DNA from: Aurantimicrobium photophilum
GTDB taxonomy: Bacteria > Actinomycetota > Actinomycetes > Actinomycetales > Microbacteriaceae
Reading direction: 5' to 3'
Assembly: GCF_003194085.1 (NCBI RefSeq)
Contig: NZ_CP023994.1
Span: forward strand, 558,001 to 622,000
DNA: 64,000 bases
Shown here: positions 25,897 through 33,349 of the stretch, one piece after another
Numbering within the stretch: position 1 is the stretch's first letter
Layout of the letters: every line of letters starts with the position of its first letter
Position numbers and translations under genes: made by a program
Notes under the pieces: generated by a model
The model's database searches: none
Seen by the model: only the letters and a program-made list of their open reading frames with translations
What the model was told of the DNA's origin: nothing

Positions 25897-26874
25897 GTGG
25901 CCAATCCAGAAAACCCCTTCGGACAAGTACTTGTCGCGCTCGTAACTCCTTTCACCGCCGATGGCGAAGTGGACTGGAACGACGTTGAAAAGCACATTGA
26001 CAACGTCATCTCCAACGGTGCTGACGGCATTGTGGTCACGGGTACAACTGGAGAAACCAGCACGCTCACTGACGACGAGAAGGTCAAGCTGGTTGAGGTT
26101 GGCAAGAAGGTTGCCGGCAACCGCGCCAAGATCATCATGGGTGGTCCTTCTAACGAAACCGCTCACGCTATTGAACTGGCGAAGAAGAGCGCCAAGGCAG
26201 GTGCTGATGGCATCATGGCCGTCACCCCGTATTACAACAAGCCCACCCAAGCTGGTGTTCTCACACACTTCCGCATGGTTGCTGACGCAACGGATCTGCC
26301 GTTCATCATGTATGACATCCCTGGTCGTGCCGGTATTCAGATTCAGTACGAAACCATCCTTCGCTTGGCCAAGCACCCGAACATCGTTGCGGTTAAGGAT
26401 GCCAAGGGTGACTTCAGTGAAGTCAGCCGTGTGCTGAACCAGACTGACTTGCTCTACTTCTCTGGCGATGACGCTAACGTTCTTCCTCACATGGCCATCG
26501 GTGCTTCAGGTCTCATTGGTGTCACTGCCAACGTTGCTCCTGCTCCCTACCGTGCGATGGTGGATGCAGTAAACCGCGGCGACCTTGCTGCAGCTACTGC
26601 AGAGCACAAGGCTCTCGAGCCTCTGGTTCGTGCCATCATGACTCACGTACCTGGCACTGTTGCTGCCAAGTATGTTCTGCACGGTCTGGGCCGCATCGGC
26701 AGCCCACGCGTGCGTCTTCCTCTGGTTGGTCCAGAAGAGTGGGAAGCAGCCAAGATCGAAGACGAGATATCTCTCGTCGGCCCCATCGCTGGTGTGGACT
26801 TCTCTAACTTCCGCCCAGACCGCAATGCCGCCGCTGGCGGAGCATTGCCCAAAATCGCCGGCACTACCAGGTAG
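25897..26874 (+). CDS. dapA: 4-hydroxy-tetrahydrodipicolinate synthase
   Basis: Condenses pyruvate with aspartate semialdehyde, first step of the diaminopimelate/lysine branch. TIM barrel of 325 residues (family about 295-300; the C-terminal 25 residues are extra). Schiff-base Lys167 in IVAVKDAKGD, the TGTTGETSTL pyruvate-binding loop and TPYYNKPTQ tyrosine motif are present. GTG start with a leaderless-type -10. dapF is encoded later in the window. Confidence 0.95.
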   Translation: MANPENPFGQVLVALVTPFTADGEVDWNDVEKHIDNVISNGADGIVVTGTTGETSTLTDDEKVKLVEVGKKVAGNRAKIIMGGPSNETAHAIELAKKSAKAGADGIMAVTPYYNKPTQAGVLTHFRMVADATDLPFIMYDIPGRAGIQIQYETILRLAKHPNIVAVKDAKGDFSEVSRVLNQTDLLYFSGDDANVLPHMAIGASGLIGVTANVAPAPYRAMVDAVNRGDLAAATAEHKALEPLVRAIMTHVPGTVAAKYVLHGLGRIGSPRVRLPLVGPEEWEAAKIEDEISLVGPIAGVDFSNFRPDRNAAAGGALPKIAGTTR

Positions 26875-26944
26875 CGCCACACTCGTCAGGGCAACCGCCA
26901 GGGCGTGAATACGGATCGTTTCGATCCATGCTCGTAAGAGGAAT

Positions 26945-28621
26945 ATGCCTAACGAACTGTTTGACCCACCTGCACTAGAACACGGAACGCTGCGCGTTGT
27001 CCCACTCGGAGGAGTGGGGGAGATTGGTCGCAACATGACCGTCTATGAACTCAACGGCAAGCTCCTTGTCGTGGACTGTGGTGTTCTTTTCCCTGAAGAG
27101 ACTCAGCCTGGTGTGGACCTCATCCTTCCTGACTTCAGCTACATCCGTGACCGCATGGATGACGTTCTGGCCATCGTGCTCACACACGGTCACGAAGACC
27201 ACATTGGTGCTGTCCCGTATCTGCTTCGTTTGAAGAATGACATTCCTCTGGTGGGCTCAGGACTGACCTTGGCACTCATTGAAGCCAAGCTCAAAGAGCA
27301 CCGGATTCAGCCCTACACCTTGCAGGTCAAGGAAGGCGATAAGGAACAGTTCGGTCCCTACGAGCTCGAGTTCGTTGCTGTGAACCACTCCATTCCTGAT
27401 GCGTTAGCTGTGGCCATTCGCTCTGAAGCAGGTCTTGTTTTGCACACTGGTGACTTCAAGATGGACCAGCTTCCTCTCGATGGTCGCCTCACCGATCTGC
27501 GTGCTTTCGCACGCCTCGGCGAAGAAGGTGTGGATCTGTTCCTGCCCGACTCCACCAACGCTGACGTTCCTGGATTCACTCCACTTGAGCGTGACATTGG
27601 GCCTGTGTTGGAGAGCGTGATTCACCGTTCTAAGCGCCGAGTTATTGTGGCGAGCTTCTCGTCACACGTGCACCGCGTGCAGCAGGTTATTGATGCGGCA
27701 GTGGCCAACAACCGCCACGTAGTTCTGATGGGCCGTTCCATGGTGCGCAACATGGGCATCGCGGCAGAGCTGGGCTACCTCGAGGTTCCAGAGGGAACCA
27801 TCATTGATGCCAAGAAGGCAGCAGAGCTGCCTGATGATCGTCTGGTTTATATGTCGACTGGCTCTCAAGGTGAGCCCATGGCTGTGCTTGCCCGCATGGC
27901 TAACCTCGAGCACCAAATTGAGGTCGGTCCTGGTGACACCGTGATTCTGGCATCAAGCTTGATTCCCGGAAATGAGAACGCCGTCTTCCGCGTGATTGAT
28001 GGACTCACCAAGTTGGGTGCCAAGGTCGTACACAAGGGCAACGCCAAGGTGCACGTCTCTGGGCACGCAGCGGCAGGGGAGTTGCTCTACTGCTACAACA
28101 TCTTGCAGCCCAAGAATGTGTTCCCGGTGCACGGCGAATACCGTCACTTGGTAGCGAACGCCAACCTGGCGATTGATTCAGGCGTTGATGCACACCGCAC
28201 CATCCTGGGTGAAGACGGAACTGTCATTGATCTCAAGGGTGGAATTGCCCGCGTAGTCGGCCAGCTCGATATTGGCTACGTCTATGTGGATGGCTCCAGT
28301 GTGGGTGAGATCACAGATAACGATCTCAAGGACCGTCGCATCCTCGCCGAGGAAGGCTTCATCTCCATCATCGTGGTCGTGGATCCTGCCACCGGCAAGA
28401 TCATTGTCGGACCTGAGATTCACGCCAAGGGTTTCGCCGAAGACGATGCGGTGTTTGATGAGATTAAGCCAGCTATTGCCAAGGCTCTTCAGGAAGCAGC
28501 TCACAATGGCGTTCGTGACGCGCATTCCCTGCAGCAGGTCATTCGTCGCACGGTGGGGCAGTGGGTCTCGAAGAGCTACCGTCGTCGTCCGATGATTATT
28601 CCCTTGGTGATCGAAGCCTAA
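26945..28621 (+). CDS. rnj: Ribonuclease J
   Basis: Metallo-beta-lactamase/beta-CASP RNase with 5'-3' exo- and endonuclease activity in mRNA decay and rRNA maturation. 558 residues. Metal site HGHEDHIGAVPYLL, then LHTGDFKMD, DSTNAD, beta-CASP motifs (FSSHVHRVQQV, STGSQGEP), HVSGHAAAGEL and FPVHGEYRHL. An AAGAGG ribosome site precedes the ATG. Adjacent to dapA as in many actinobacteria. An inverted repeat begins at its stop codon. Confidence 0.95.
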   Translation: MPNELFDPPALEHGTLRVVPLGGVGEIGRNMTVYELNGKLLVVDCGVLFPEETQPGVDLILPDFSYIRDRMDDVLAIVLTHGHEDHIGAVPYLLRLKNDIPLVGSGLTLALIEAKLKEHRIQPYTLQVKEGDKEQFGPYELEFVAVNHSIPDALAVAIRSEAGLVLHTGDFKMDQLPLDGRLTDLRAFARLGEEGVDLFLPDSTNADVPGFTPLERDIGPVLESVIHRSKRRVIVASFSSHVHRVQQVIDAAVANNRHVVLMGRSMVRNMGIAAELGYLEVPEGTIIDAKKAAELPDDRLVYMSTGSQGEPMAVLARMANLEHQIEVGPGDTVILASSLIPGNENAVFRVIDGLTKLGAKVVHKGNAKVHVSGHAAAGELLYCYNILQPKNVFPVHGEYRHLVANANLAIDSGVDAHRTILGEDGTVIDLKGGIARVVGQLDIGYVYVDGSSVGEITDNDLKDRRILAEEGFISIIVVVDPATGKIIVGPEIHAKGFAEDDAVFDEIKPAIAKALQEAAHNGVRDAHSLQQVIRRTVGQWVSKSYRRRPMIIPLVIEA

Positions 28622-28658
28622 ATTCATCGAATAAGTAGTCGACGCGTGTCGATGAATT
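28621..28658. repeat. Inverted repeat between rnj and the LacI-type gene
   Basis: AATTCATCGA (28621-28630) and TCGATGAATT (28649-28658) are perfect 10-base inverted copies 18 bases apart. The right arm overlaps the palindromic operator at 28639-28652. There is no T-run. It may be an rnj terminator or an extended regulator site. Confidence 0.4.
28639..28652. promoter_or_regulatory. LacI-type operator O1
   Basis: TCGACGCGTGTCGA, a 14-base near-perfect palindrome. It covers the expected -35 position of the regulator's own promoter (-10 at 28663-28668), so autoregulation is likely. Copies occur at 29825 and 33270. Confidence 0.65.
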
Positions 28659-28662
28659 CGTT

Positions 28663-28668
28663 TAGGCT
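28663..28668 (+). promoter_or_regulatory. -10 box of leaderless LacI-type gene
   Basis: TAGGCT ends 6 bases before the GTG at 28675; operator O1 occupies the bases upstream. Confidence 0.45.
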
Positions 28669-28674
28669 ACAGAT

Positions 28675-29724
28675 GTGTCCTCAACGAAGAAGCCCAAACA
28701 AGCCACGCGTGCTGATGTTGCGCGCATGGCTGGCGTTTCCGAGAGCACAGTCAGCTATGCCTTAACTGGCGTTCGTCCCATCAGTGAGGACACTCGCGAG
28801 CGCATCGAAGAGGCCATGAAGACGTTGGGCTACGTCCCCAACGCCATGGCGCAAGCGCTGGCAAGTAAGAAGTCTGGATTGCTTGCACTCCTATTCCCCG
28901 TGGGGGAGCGCGGCTTTGGCGAGACAGACTTTGAGTATGTCGAAGCTGCAACTGAAGCTGCCGCGGAAGACGGCTATCAATTACTGTTGTGGCCCAACGC
29001 GGTAGAAGACACTGCGTCGCTCAAGAAAATTGTTGCCCAGGGTCTTGTTGAGGGTGTTCTTCTCATGGAAGTCCGTTCTCAGGATCCTCGAGTAGAAGTA
29101 CTCCGAGAGAGTGGAACACCTTTCTGCCTCATCGGTCGAACAGACGACTCGCAAGATCTGACATATGTTGACGCGGACTTTTCGCAATGGGGCCCAATGG
29201 CCATTCATCACCTCGCTGACTTGGGGCACACCAATATTGGTGTGATTTCAATGCGCGGCGAATTGGTTGAAGCTGGTTATGGGCCTGTAGTTCGCACAGA
29301 GAAGCCTCTTATTGAGGTTGCCCAGCGTGCGGGCGTCCACGTGACCATCAAGCACCCCAAGCCCACTATTCGTGCTGGTCGCCAGGCCTTCGAGGAGTTA
29401 TTGCAAGAGCAACCAGATATCACCGCCATTATCGGCTTCAATGAACCGGCCTTTATTGGTGCTTTGGAAGTTGCAGGAGCACGGGGAATTCGGATTCCAG
29501 AAGATTTATCAGTGTTGAGCTTTGGTCTCTCAGATGAAGCAGCGAATATGACTGTTCCTGCTCAGACCACCATTAACGTGGATGGTCCCGAACTTGGACG
29601 CATGGCAGTCCAGTATTTGATCGCCCGCCTCAATGGGGATAAAAAGTCTGTACTTCAAAACCTCACGCAGCCTCAGTTCTTTGATCGGGGCAGTACTGGT
29701 CCTGCCCCGCAATTACGCGGGTAA
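28675..29724 (+). CDS. LacI-family regulator of the alpha-glucoside locus
   Basis: 349 residues. N-terminal helix-turn-helix (about residues 11-35) with TRADVARMAGVSESTVSYAL and the hinge region, followed by a periplasmic-binding-like sensor domain. It stands directly upstream of a sugar ABC transporter and glucosidase whose control regions contain the same palindrome found before this gene, so it very probably represses all three units and is released by a sugar. GTG start with leaderless spacing. The effector (maltose, trehalose, isomaltose or another glucoside) cannot be read from sequence. Confidence 0.88.
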   Translation: MSSTKKPKQATRADVARMAGVSESTVSYALTGVRPISEDTRERIEEAMKTLGYVPNAMAQALASKKSGLLALLFPVGERGFGETDFEYVEAATEAAAEDGYQLLLWPNAVEDTASLKKIVAQGLVEGVLLMEVRSQDPRVEVLRESGTPFCLIGRTDDSQDLTYVDADFSQWGPMAIHHLADLGHTNIGVISMRGELVEAGYGPVVRTEKPLIEVAQRAGVHVTIKHPKPTIRAGRQAFEELLQEQPDITAIIGFNEPAFIGALEVAGARGIRIPEDLSVLSFGLSDEAANMTVPAQTTINVDGPELGRMAVQYLIARLNGDKKSVLQNLTQPQFFDRGSTGPAPQLRG

Positions 29725-29786
29725 GGGAACAAATTACCCCTTGAATCACGATTCGGTTACGAAACGGCGAAACGGTGATTCCGGGC

Positions 29787-29816
29787 TAGACATACCCTCA
29801 TTGTGTTAGGTAGATT
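29787..29816 (+). promoter_or_regulatory. Promoter of the sugar-binding protein gene
   Basis: TAGACA (29787-29792), 18-base spacer, TAGATT (29811-29816). Predicted start is near 29823, so operator O2 at 29825-29838 lies at the start of the transcript and bound repressor would block initiation or escape. Confidence 0.5.
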
Positions 29817-29824
29817 TCTCTGTA

Positions 29825-29838
29825 TCGACGCGCGTCGA
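29825..29838. promoter_or_regulatory. LacI-type operator O2
   Basis: TCGACGCGCGTCGA, a perfect 14-base palindrome just downstream of the predicted promoter for the binding-protein gene. Confidence 0.7.
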
Positions 29839-29912
29839 CGATGCGCGTCAACCTGGAAGCACCAAAGAAGTTGCGTGGCCAAATTGGTCACCACTGAGAA
29901 AGGTAATTACAC

Positions 29913-31193
29913 ATGAAGGTAAGCAAGCGCGGTCTCCGCGTCGCCGCAGCTGTTGCTGCAGGTGCGCTCACCCTCGGCACCCTCTCGGGTTGTGCCGCTG
30001 GTGGTAACGACAGCAAGACATTCACCGTCTGGTGGTACTCCGGTGAAGACACCGCACAGTACATCGCATGGACTGAGGCTCTCGACGAGTTCAAGGCTGC
30101 AAACCCTGACGTAACCGTTAACTTCGAGTTCAAGACCTGGGAACAGATCGAGAAGTCGGGTAACTCCATCCTCGACTCCGACAAGGCACCTGACCTTTCC
30201 GAGTGGAACAAGGGTAACGGTACCGCTGGTGCAGCTTCACAGGCTGGTCTGCTCCTCAACCTCGAGGACTACGCAGCTCAGTACGGCTGGACTGACCTCC
30301 TCCCCGCATCTGCACAGCAGGTTGGACGCTACACCGACGGCCTCATGGGTAACGGAGACCTCTACGGTGTCCCTACCTACGGTGAGTACGTAGGTTGGTT
30401 CTACAACGCTGACGTTCTGAACGCAAACGGTATCGACGCAACTGCTCTCAAGAGCCAGGCTGACCTCGAAGCTGCATTCGCAAAGCTCGTTGCTGCAGGA
30501 ATCACTCCTATCGCAGCAGCTGACTACATGCTCGTGCACCTCGCATACAACCTGACCCTGAACAAGGCTGACAACGACTGGGTAAACGCTTACCAGTTCT
30601 TCGACGGTGAAGTTGACTTCAACGACGCAGCATTCACTCAGGCATCTGAGCAGATCCAGAGCTGGACCCAGAAGGGTTACATCGCATCGAGCGCTTCTGG
30701 TGCAACCGCTGACGACGCAGTCGCAGCATTCACCAGCGGTACTTCTCCCTTCATGCCTGGTGGTACCTGGCTGGATGGAACCGTTGCTGGTGCAGCTAAG
30801 TTCACCTGGGGCAAGATCCTTAACCCTGGTAACGCTGTATCGACCGGTTCTGCTGGAAACATCTGGGTTATCCCTGCAAAGGGTAAGAACCCTGACCTCG
30901 CTGCAGAGTTCATCAACCTGACTCTTCAGCCCAAGGCACAGAACACCATGGCAAACAACGGTGGTCTCCCACTGCTCGCAACTGAGCTCGGTGACAACCC
31001 AACCACTGCCATCACTCTGCCTCTCTTCCAGCAGCTCGTTGCTGACAACGGTCTTGGTTTCTACCCTGACTGGCCCGTATCCGGTTACTACGACATCCTG
31101 AAGGCTGCCGTAATCGACCTCGTAGCAGGTAACACCACTCCTGCTGAGTACCGCGAGGCAATCGGTTCGTACTACGAAGAGAACAAGCCATAA
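29913..31193 (+). CDS. Sugar ABC transporter substrate-binding lipoprotein
   Basis: 426 residues. Lipoprotein signal with lipobox LSGC (about residues 23-26), then a type-1 solute-binding fold (FTVWWYSGEDTAQYIAWTEA start), similar to alpha-glucoside binders. It delivers an oligosaccharide to the permeases encoded downstream. All Asn codons seen are AAC and all Phe codons TTC, unlike the permease genes, so high expression is predicted. A GAGAAAGG ribosome site precedes the ATG. Two hairpins follow and probably separate its expression level from the permeases. Confidence 0.92.
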   Translation: MKVSKRGLRVAAAVAAGALTLGTLSGCAAGGNDSKTFTVWWYSGEDTAQYIAWTEALDEFKAANPDVTVNFEFKTWEQIEKSGNSILDSDKAPDLSEWNKGNGTAGAASQAGLLLNLEDYAAQYGWTDLLPASAQQVGRYTDGLMGNGDLYGVPTYGEYVGWFYNADVLNANGIDATALKSQADLEAAFAKLVAAGITPIAAADYMLVHLAYNLTLNKADNDWVNAYQFFDGEVDFNDAAFTQASEQIQSWTQKGYIASSASGATADDAVAAFTSGTSPFMPGGTWLDGTVAGAAKFTWGKILNPGNAVSTGSAGNIWVIPAKGKNPDLAAEFINLTLQPKAQNTMANNGGLPLLATELGDNPTTAITLPLFQQLVADNGLGFYPDWPVSGYYDILKAAVIDLVAGNTTPAEYREAIGSYYEENKP

Positions 31194-31203
31194 CCAGTAG
31201 CTG

Positions 31204-31220
31204 ATGAGGCTTTAGCCTCA
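31204..31220 (+). terminator. Small hairpin after the binding-protein gene
   Basis: TGAGGC-TTTA-GCCTCA (31205-31220), 6-bp stem, 12 bases after the stop codon. Probably stabilises the 3' end or forms the first part of an attenuator; no T-run follows. Confidence 0.4.
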
Positions 31221-31237
31221 CCACACTGAAAGGCATT

Positions 31238-31285
31238 AATCCGGTGCGGTGTCGTCCGCGGCATCGCACCGGATTTCTCTTTCTT
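31238..31285 (+). terminator. Terminator-like hairpin between binding protein and permeases
   Basis: Perfect 11-bp stem AATCCGGTGCG / CGCACCGGATT (31238-31248, 31265-31275), 16-base loop, then TCTCTTTCTT. Likely a partial terminator that lowers permease expression relative to the binding protein. Confidence 0.6.
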
Positions 31286-31378
31286 GCGGTCGACTTTTCG
31301 TCTCGCTAGTCTCTTGAGACATCGAGGATAATCTCCTCACTAATCCCTCCACCTTTGAACTTCTGACAACGGGGCATC

Positions 31379-32305
31379 ATGACTGCACTCACTTCGGGCA
31401 AGACTCGCAAGAAGTCCACAATCACCAATGGCGTTTACTGGCCATATATGGTTCCAGGGCTGATCGCCTTTACTCTTATCGTGATTGTTTCCTTCGTTTG
31501 GAACATCTACCTTTCGTTCACCAAGTGGAACGGCCTCGGAGCTCCTAAGTGGATTGGCTTCGATAACTACGCCAAGCTCATGGTTGATGAGACGTTCTGG
31601 CAGTCCTTCCTCCACTCGGTTGTCTTTATTTTTGCGATGGCGATTGTCCCCACTGCTTTGGGTCTGATCATCGCCTCCGCCCTTTTTGACTACATTTCTC
31701 CCCGTTTTGGAAACGCCACATCGGCAGCATCTCGCGCGGGCTTCTTCCTTCCCCAGATCATCCCGATTCCCATTGCAGGTTTGCTGTGGACGTGGATGCT
31801 CTCTTCCCAGACAGGTATCGTCAACAAGGTTTTGACGGACTGGGGACACCCAGAATGGGCCCAGAACTGGCTCGGAGATGCCAAGTGGGCCATGTTCTCG
31901 GTCACCATCGTTCTGATATGGATTCAGGTCGGCTACACCATCGTGATCTTCATGTCCGGTCTTGCTCGTGCAGATCAGTCCGTTCATGAGGCAGCTGCTA
32001 TCGATGGTGCAACCTGGTTCCAGCGTTTCCGCATCATCACCCTGAACCAGTTGGCTCCTGAAATTGCTGTGGTGCTGCTGACAACAACAGTTGCTGCGCT
32101 GAAGGTGTTCGCTCCGGTCTATGTCATGACTCAGGGTGGCCCTGGTACCGCGACGACCGTTCCCGCCTATTACTCATACTTCAACTTCATTCAGACCAGC
32201 AAGGTTGGATACGGTGCAGCAATTTCTACCGTCCTCGCCATTTTGCTGATCATCATGTCGTTGGTCATTTTCCGTTACCAGAACAAGCAGGGGGAAAACC
32301 GATGA
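31379..32305 (+). CDS. Sugar ABC transporter permease (MalF/AglF type)
   Basis: 308-residue inner-membrane protein with six predicted helices. The binding-protein-dependent transport signature EAAAIDGATWFQRFRIITL (the EAA loop that docks to the ATPase) is clear. It belongs to the MalF/UgpA family. Preceded by the terminator-like hairpin; overlaps the next permease by 4 bases (ATGA). No ATPase gene lies in the locus; actinobacteria often use a shared ATPase of the MsiK type. Confidence 0.92.
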   Translation: MTALTSGKTRKKSTITNGVYWPYMVPGLIAFTLIVIVSFVWNIYLSFTKWNGLGAPKWIGFDNYAKLMVDETFWQSFLHSVVFIFAMAIVPTALGLIIASALFDYISPRFGNATSAASRAGFFLPQIIPIPIAGLLWTWMLSSQTGIVNKVLTDWGHPEWAQNWLGDAKWAMFSVTIVLIWIQVGYTIVIFMSGLARADQSVHEAAAIDGATWFQRFRIITLNQLAPEIAVVLLTTTVAALKVFAPVYVMTQGGPGTATTVPAYYSYFNFIQTSKVGYGAAISTVLAILLIIMSLVIFRYQNKQGENR

Positions 32306-33213
32306 GCACCGCAATCATGGTTGAAAACACCCTCAACCCAGAATCTCGCAAGGCACAAAAAGTCAGCAAAAAGGGCAAGGGTGGCTTTAACAAGCGCACA
32401 CCTGTCTCGTGGCTCGTTGTTGCATTCATGTTGGCCAGCGCATTGGCCTGGATTTCTCCGCTGTACTTGGCTTTTGTTAACTCCGTCAAGACTCCTGAGG
32501 AATACACCACTACCGGTCCTCTGACTCTTCCCAGTGAAATTAGCTTTGAAGGAATCATTCACTTCTGGGAGAAAGCAGACTTCACTCTGAAGCTCTGGAA
32601 CTCCTTCCAGATCAGCTTCTGGGTAGCGATTTTGGGTGTGGCTCTGAGCTTCTTCACCGCATACGCAATTGGTATCGGTCGCGTCAAGGGTCGTTTCTGG
32701 ATCTTGGGGCTGTTCCTGGTCGCTTTCACCATCCCAGGTGAAGCACTCATGTACCCCTTGCTGCGTATGGCGAAGATGGTCGGTCTTTACGACAACATCT
32801 GGGCACTGATCATCATCTTTGCTGTATTGCAAAGTGCATTCGGTACCTACTTGGTGTCCTCCGTGATGTCGGACTTCCCCATGGAACTTCTCGAAGCTGC
32901 ACGTATCGACGGTGCTGGTAGCTGGCGTTTGCTCAAGGACATTGTGTTCCCCTTGGTCCGTCCTACGTTGACTGTTCTGATGGTGTTCTTCTTCATCTGG
33001 ACATGGAACGAGTTCCTGTTGCCTCTGGTTATGTTGCCTTCAAACGACAGCCAAACTGTGGCTTTGTCCATGGGTCTGGCATCTGGTCAGTACACCAGTG
33101 ACCCCACCACTCAGGCAGCTGCAGCACTGGTCGGTATTTTGCCTACCCTGCTCTTCTTCCTGATCTTCCAGCGCACACTCCTCAAGGGAGTCACGATGGG
33201 TTCGGTCAAGTAA
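32302..33213 (+). CDS. Sugar ABC transporter permease (MalG/AglG type)
   Basis: Second half of the membrane channel, 303 residues, six helices with an N-terminal cytoplasmic tail of about 30 basic residues. The EAA loop is ELLEAARIDGAGSWRLLKDIVFPL. Coupled to the upstream permease by an ATGA overlap. A 9-bp hairpin follows the stop and separates it from the glucosidase unit, which has its own operator. Confidence 0.92.
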   Translation: MSTAIMVENTLNPESRKAQKVSKKGKGGFNKRTPVSWLVVAFMLASALAWISPLYLAFVNSVKTPEEYTTTGPLTLPSEISFEGIIHFWEKADFTLKLWNSFQISFWVAILGVALSFFTAYAIGIGRVKGRFWILGLFLVAFTIPGEALMYPLLRMAKMVGLYDNIWALIIIFAVLQSAFGTYLVSSVMSDFPMELLEAARIDGAGSWRLLKDIVFPLVRPTLTVLMVFFFIWTWNEFLLPLVMLPSNDSQTVALSMGLASGQYTSDPTTQAAAALVGILPTLLFFLIFQRTLLKGVTMGSVK

Positions 33214-33219
33214 TACCTC

Positions 33220-33259
33220 GGGGTTGTGGGGGAGTTAAATCCCTCACAACCCCACCTTT
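33220..33259 (+). terminator. Terminator after the permease genes
   Basis: GGGGTTGTG (33220-33228) pairs with CACAACCCC (33245-33253), with a further GGG/CCC inside, followed by ACCTTTT. It precedes operator O3. Confidence 0.6.
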
Positions 33260-33269
33260 TGCTTCACAA

Positions 33270-33283
33270 TCGACGCGCGTCGA
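33270..33283. promoter_or_regulatory. LacI-type operator O3
   Basis: TCGACGCGCGTCGA, identical to O2, 66 bases before the glucosidase ATG. CACAAT just before it is a weak -10 candidate; the glucosidase promoter is otherwise unclear. Confidence 0.7.
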
Positions 33284-33349
33284 CGGACAGGAAATCTGTT
33301 CGAAAGAAACAACACGTAGCATCACAGAAACAAACGAAAGTTGAATCAC

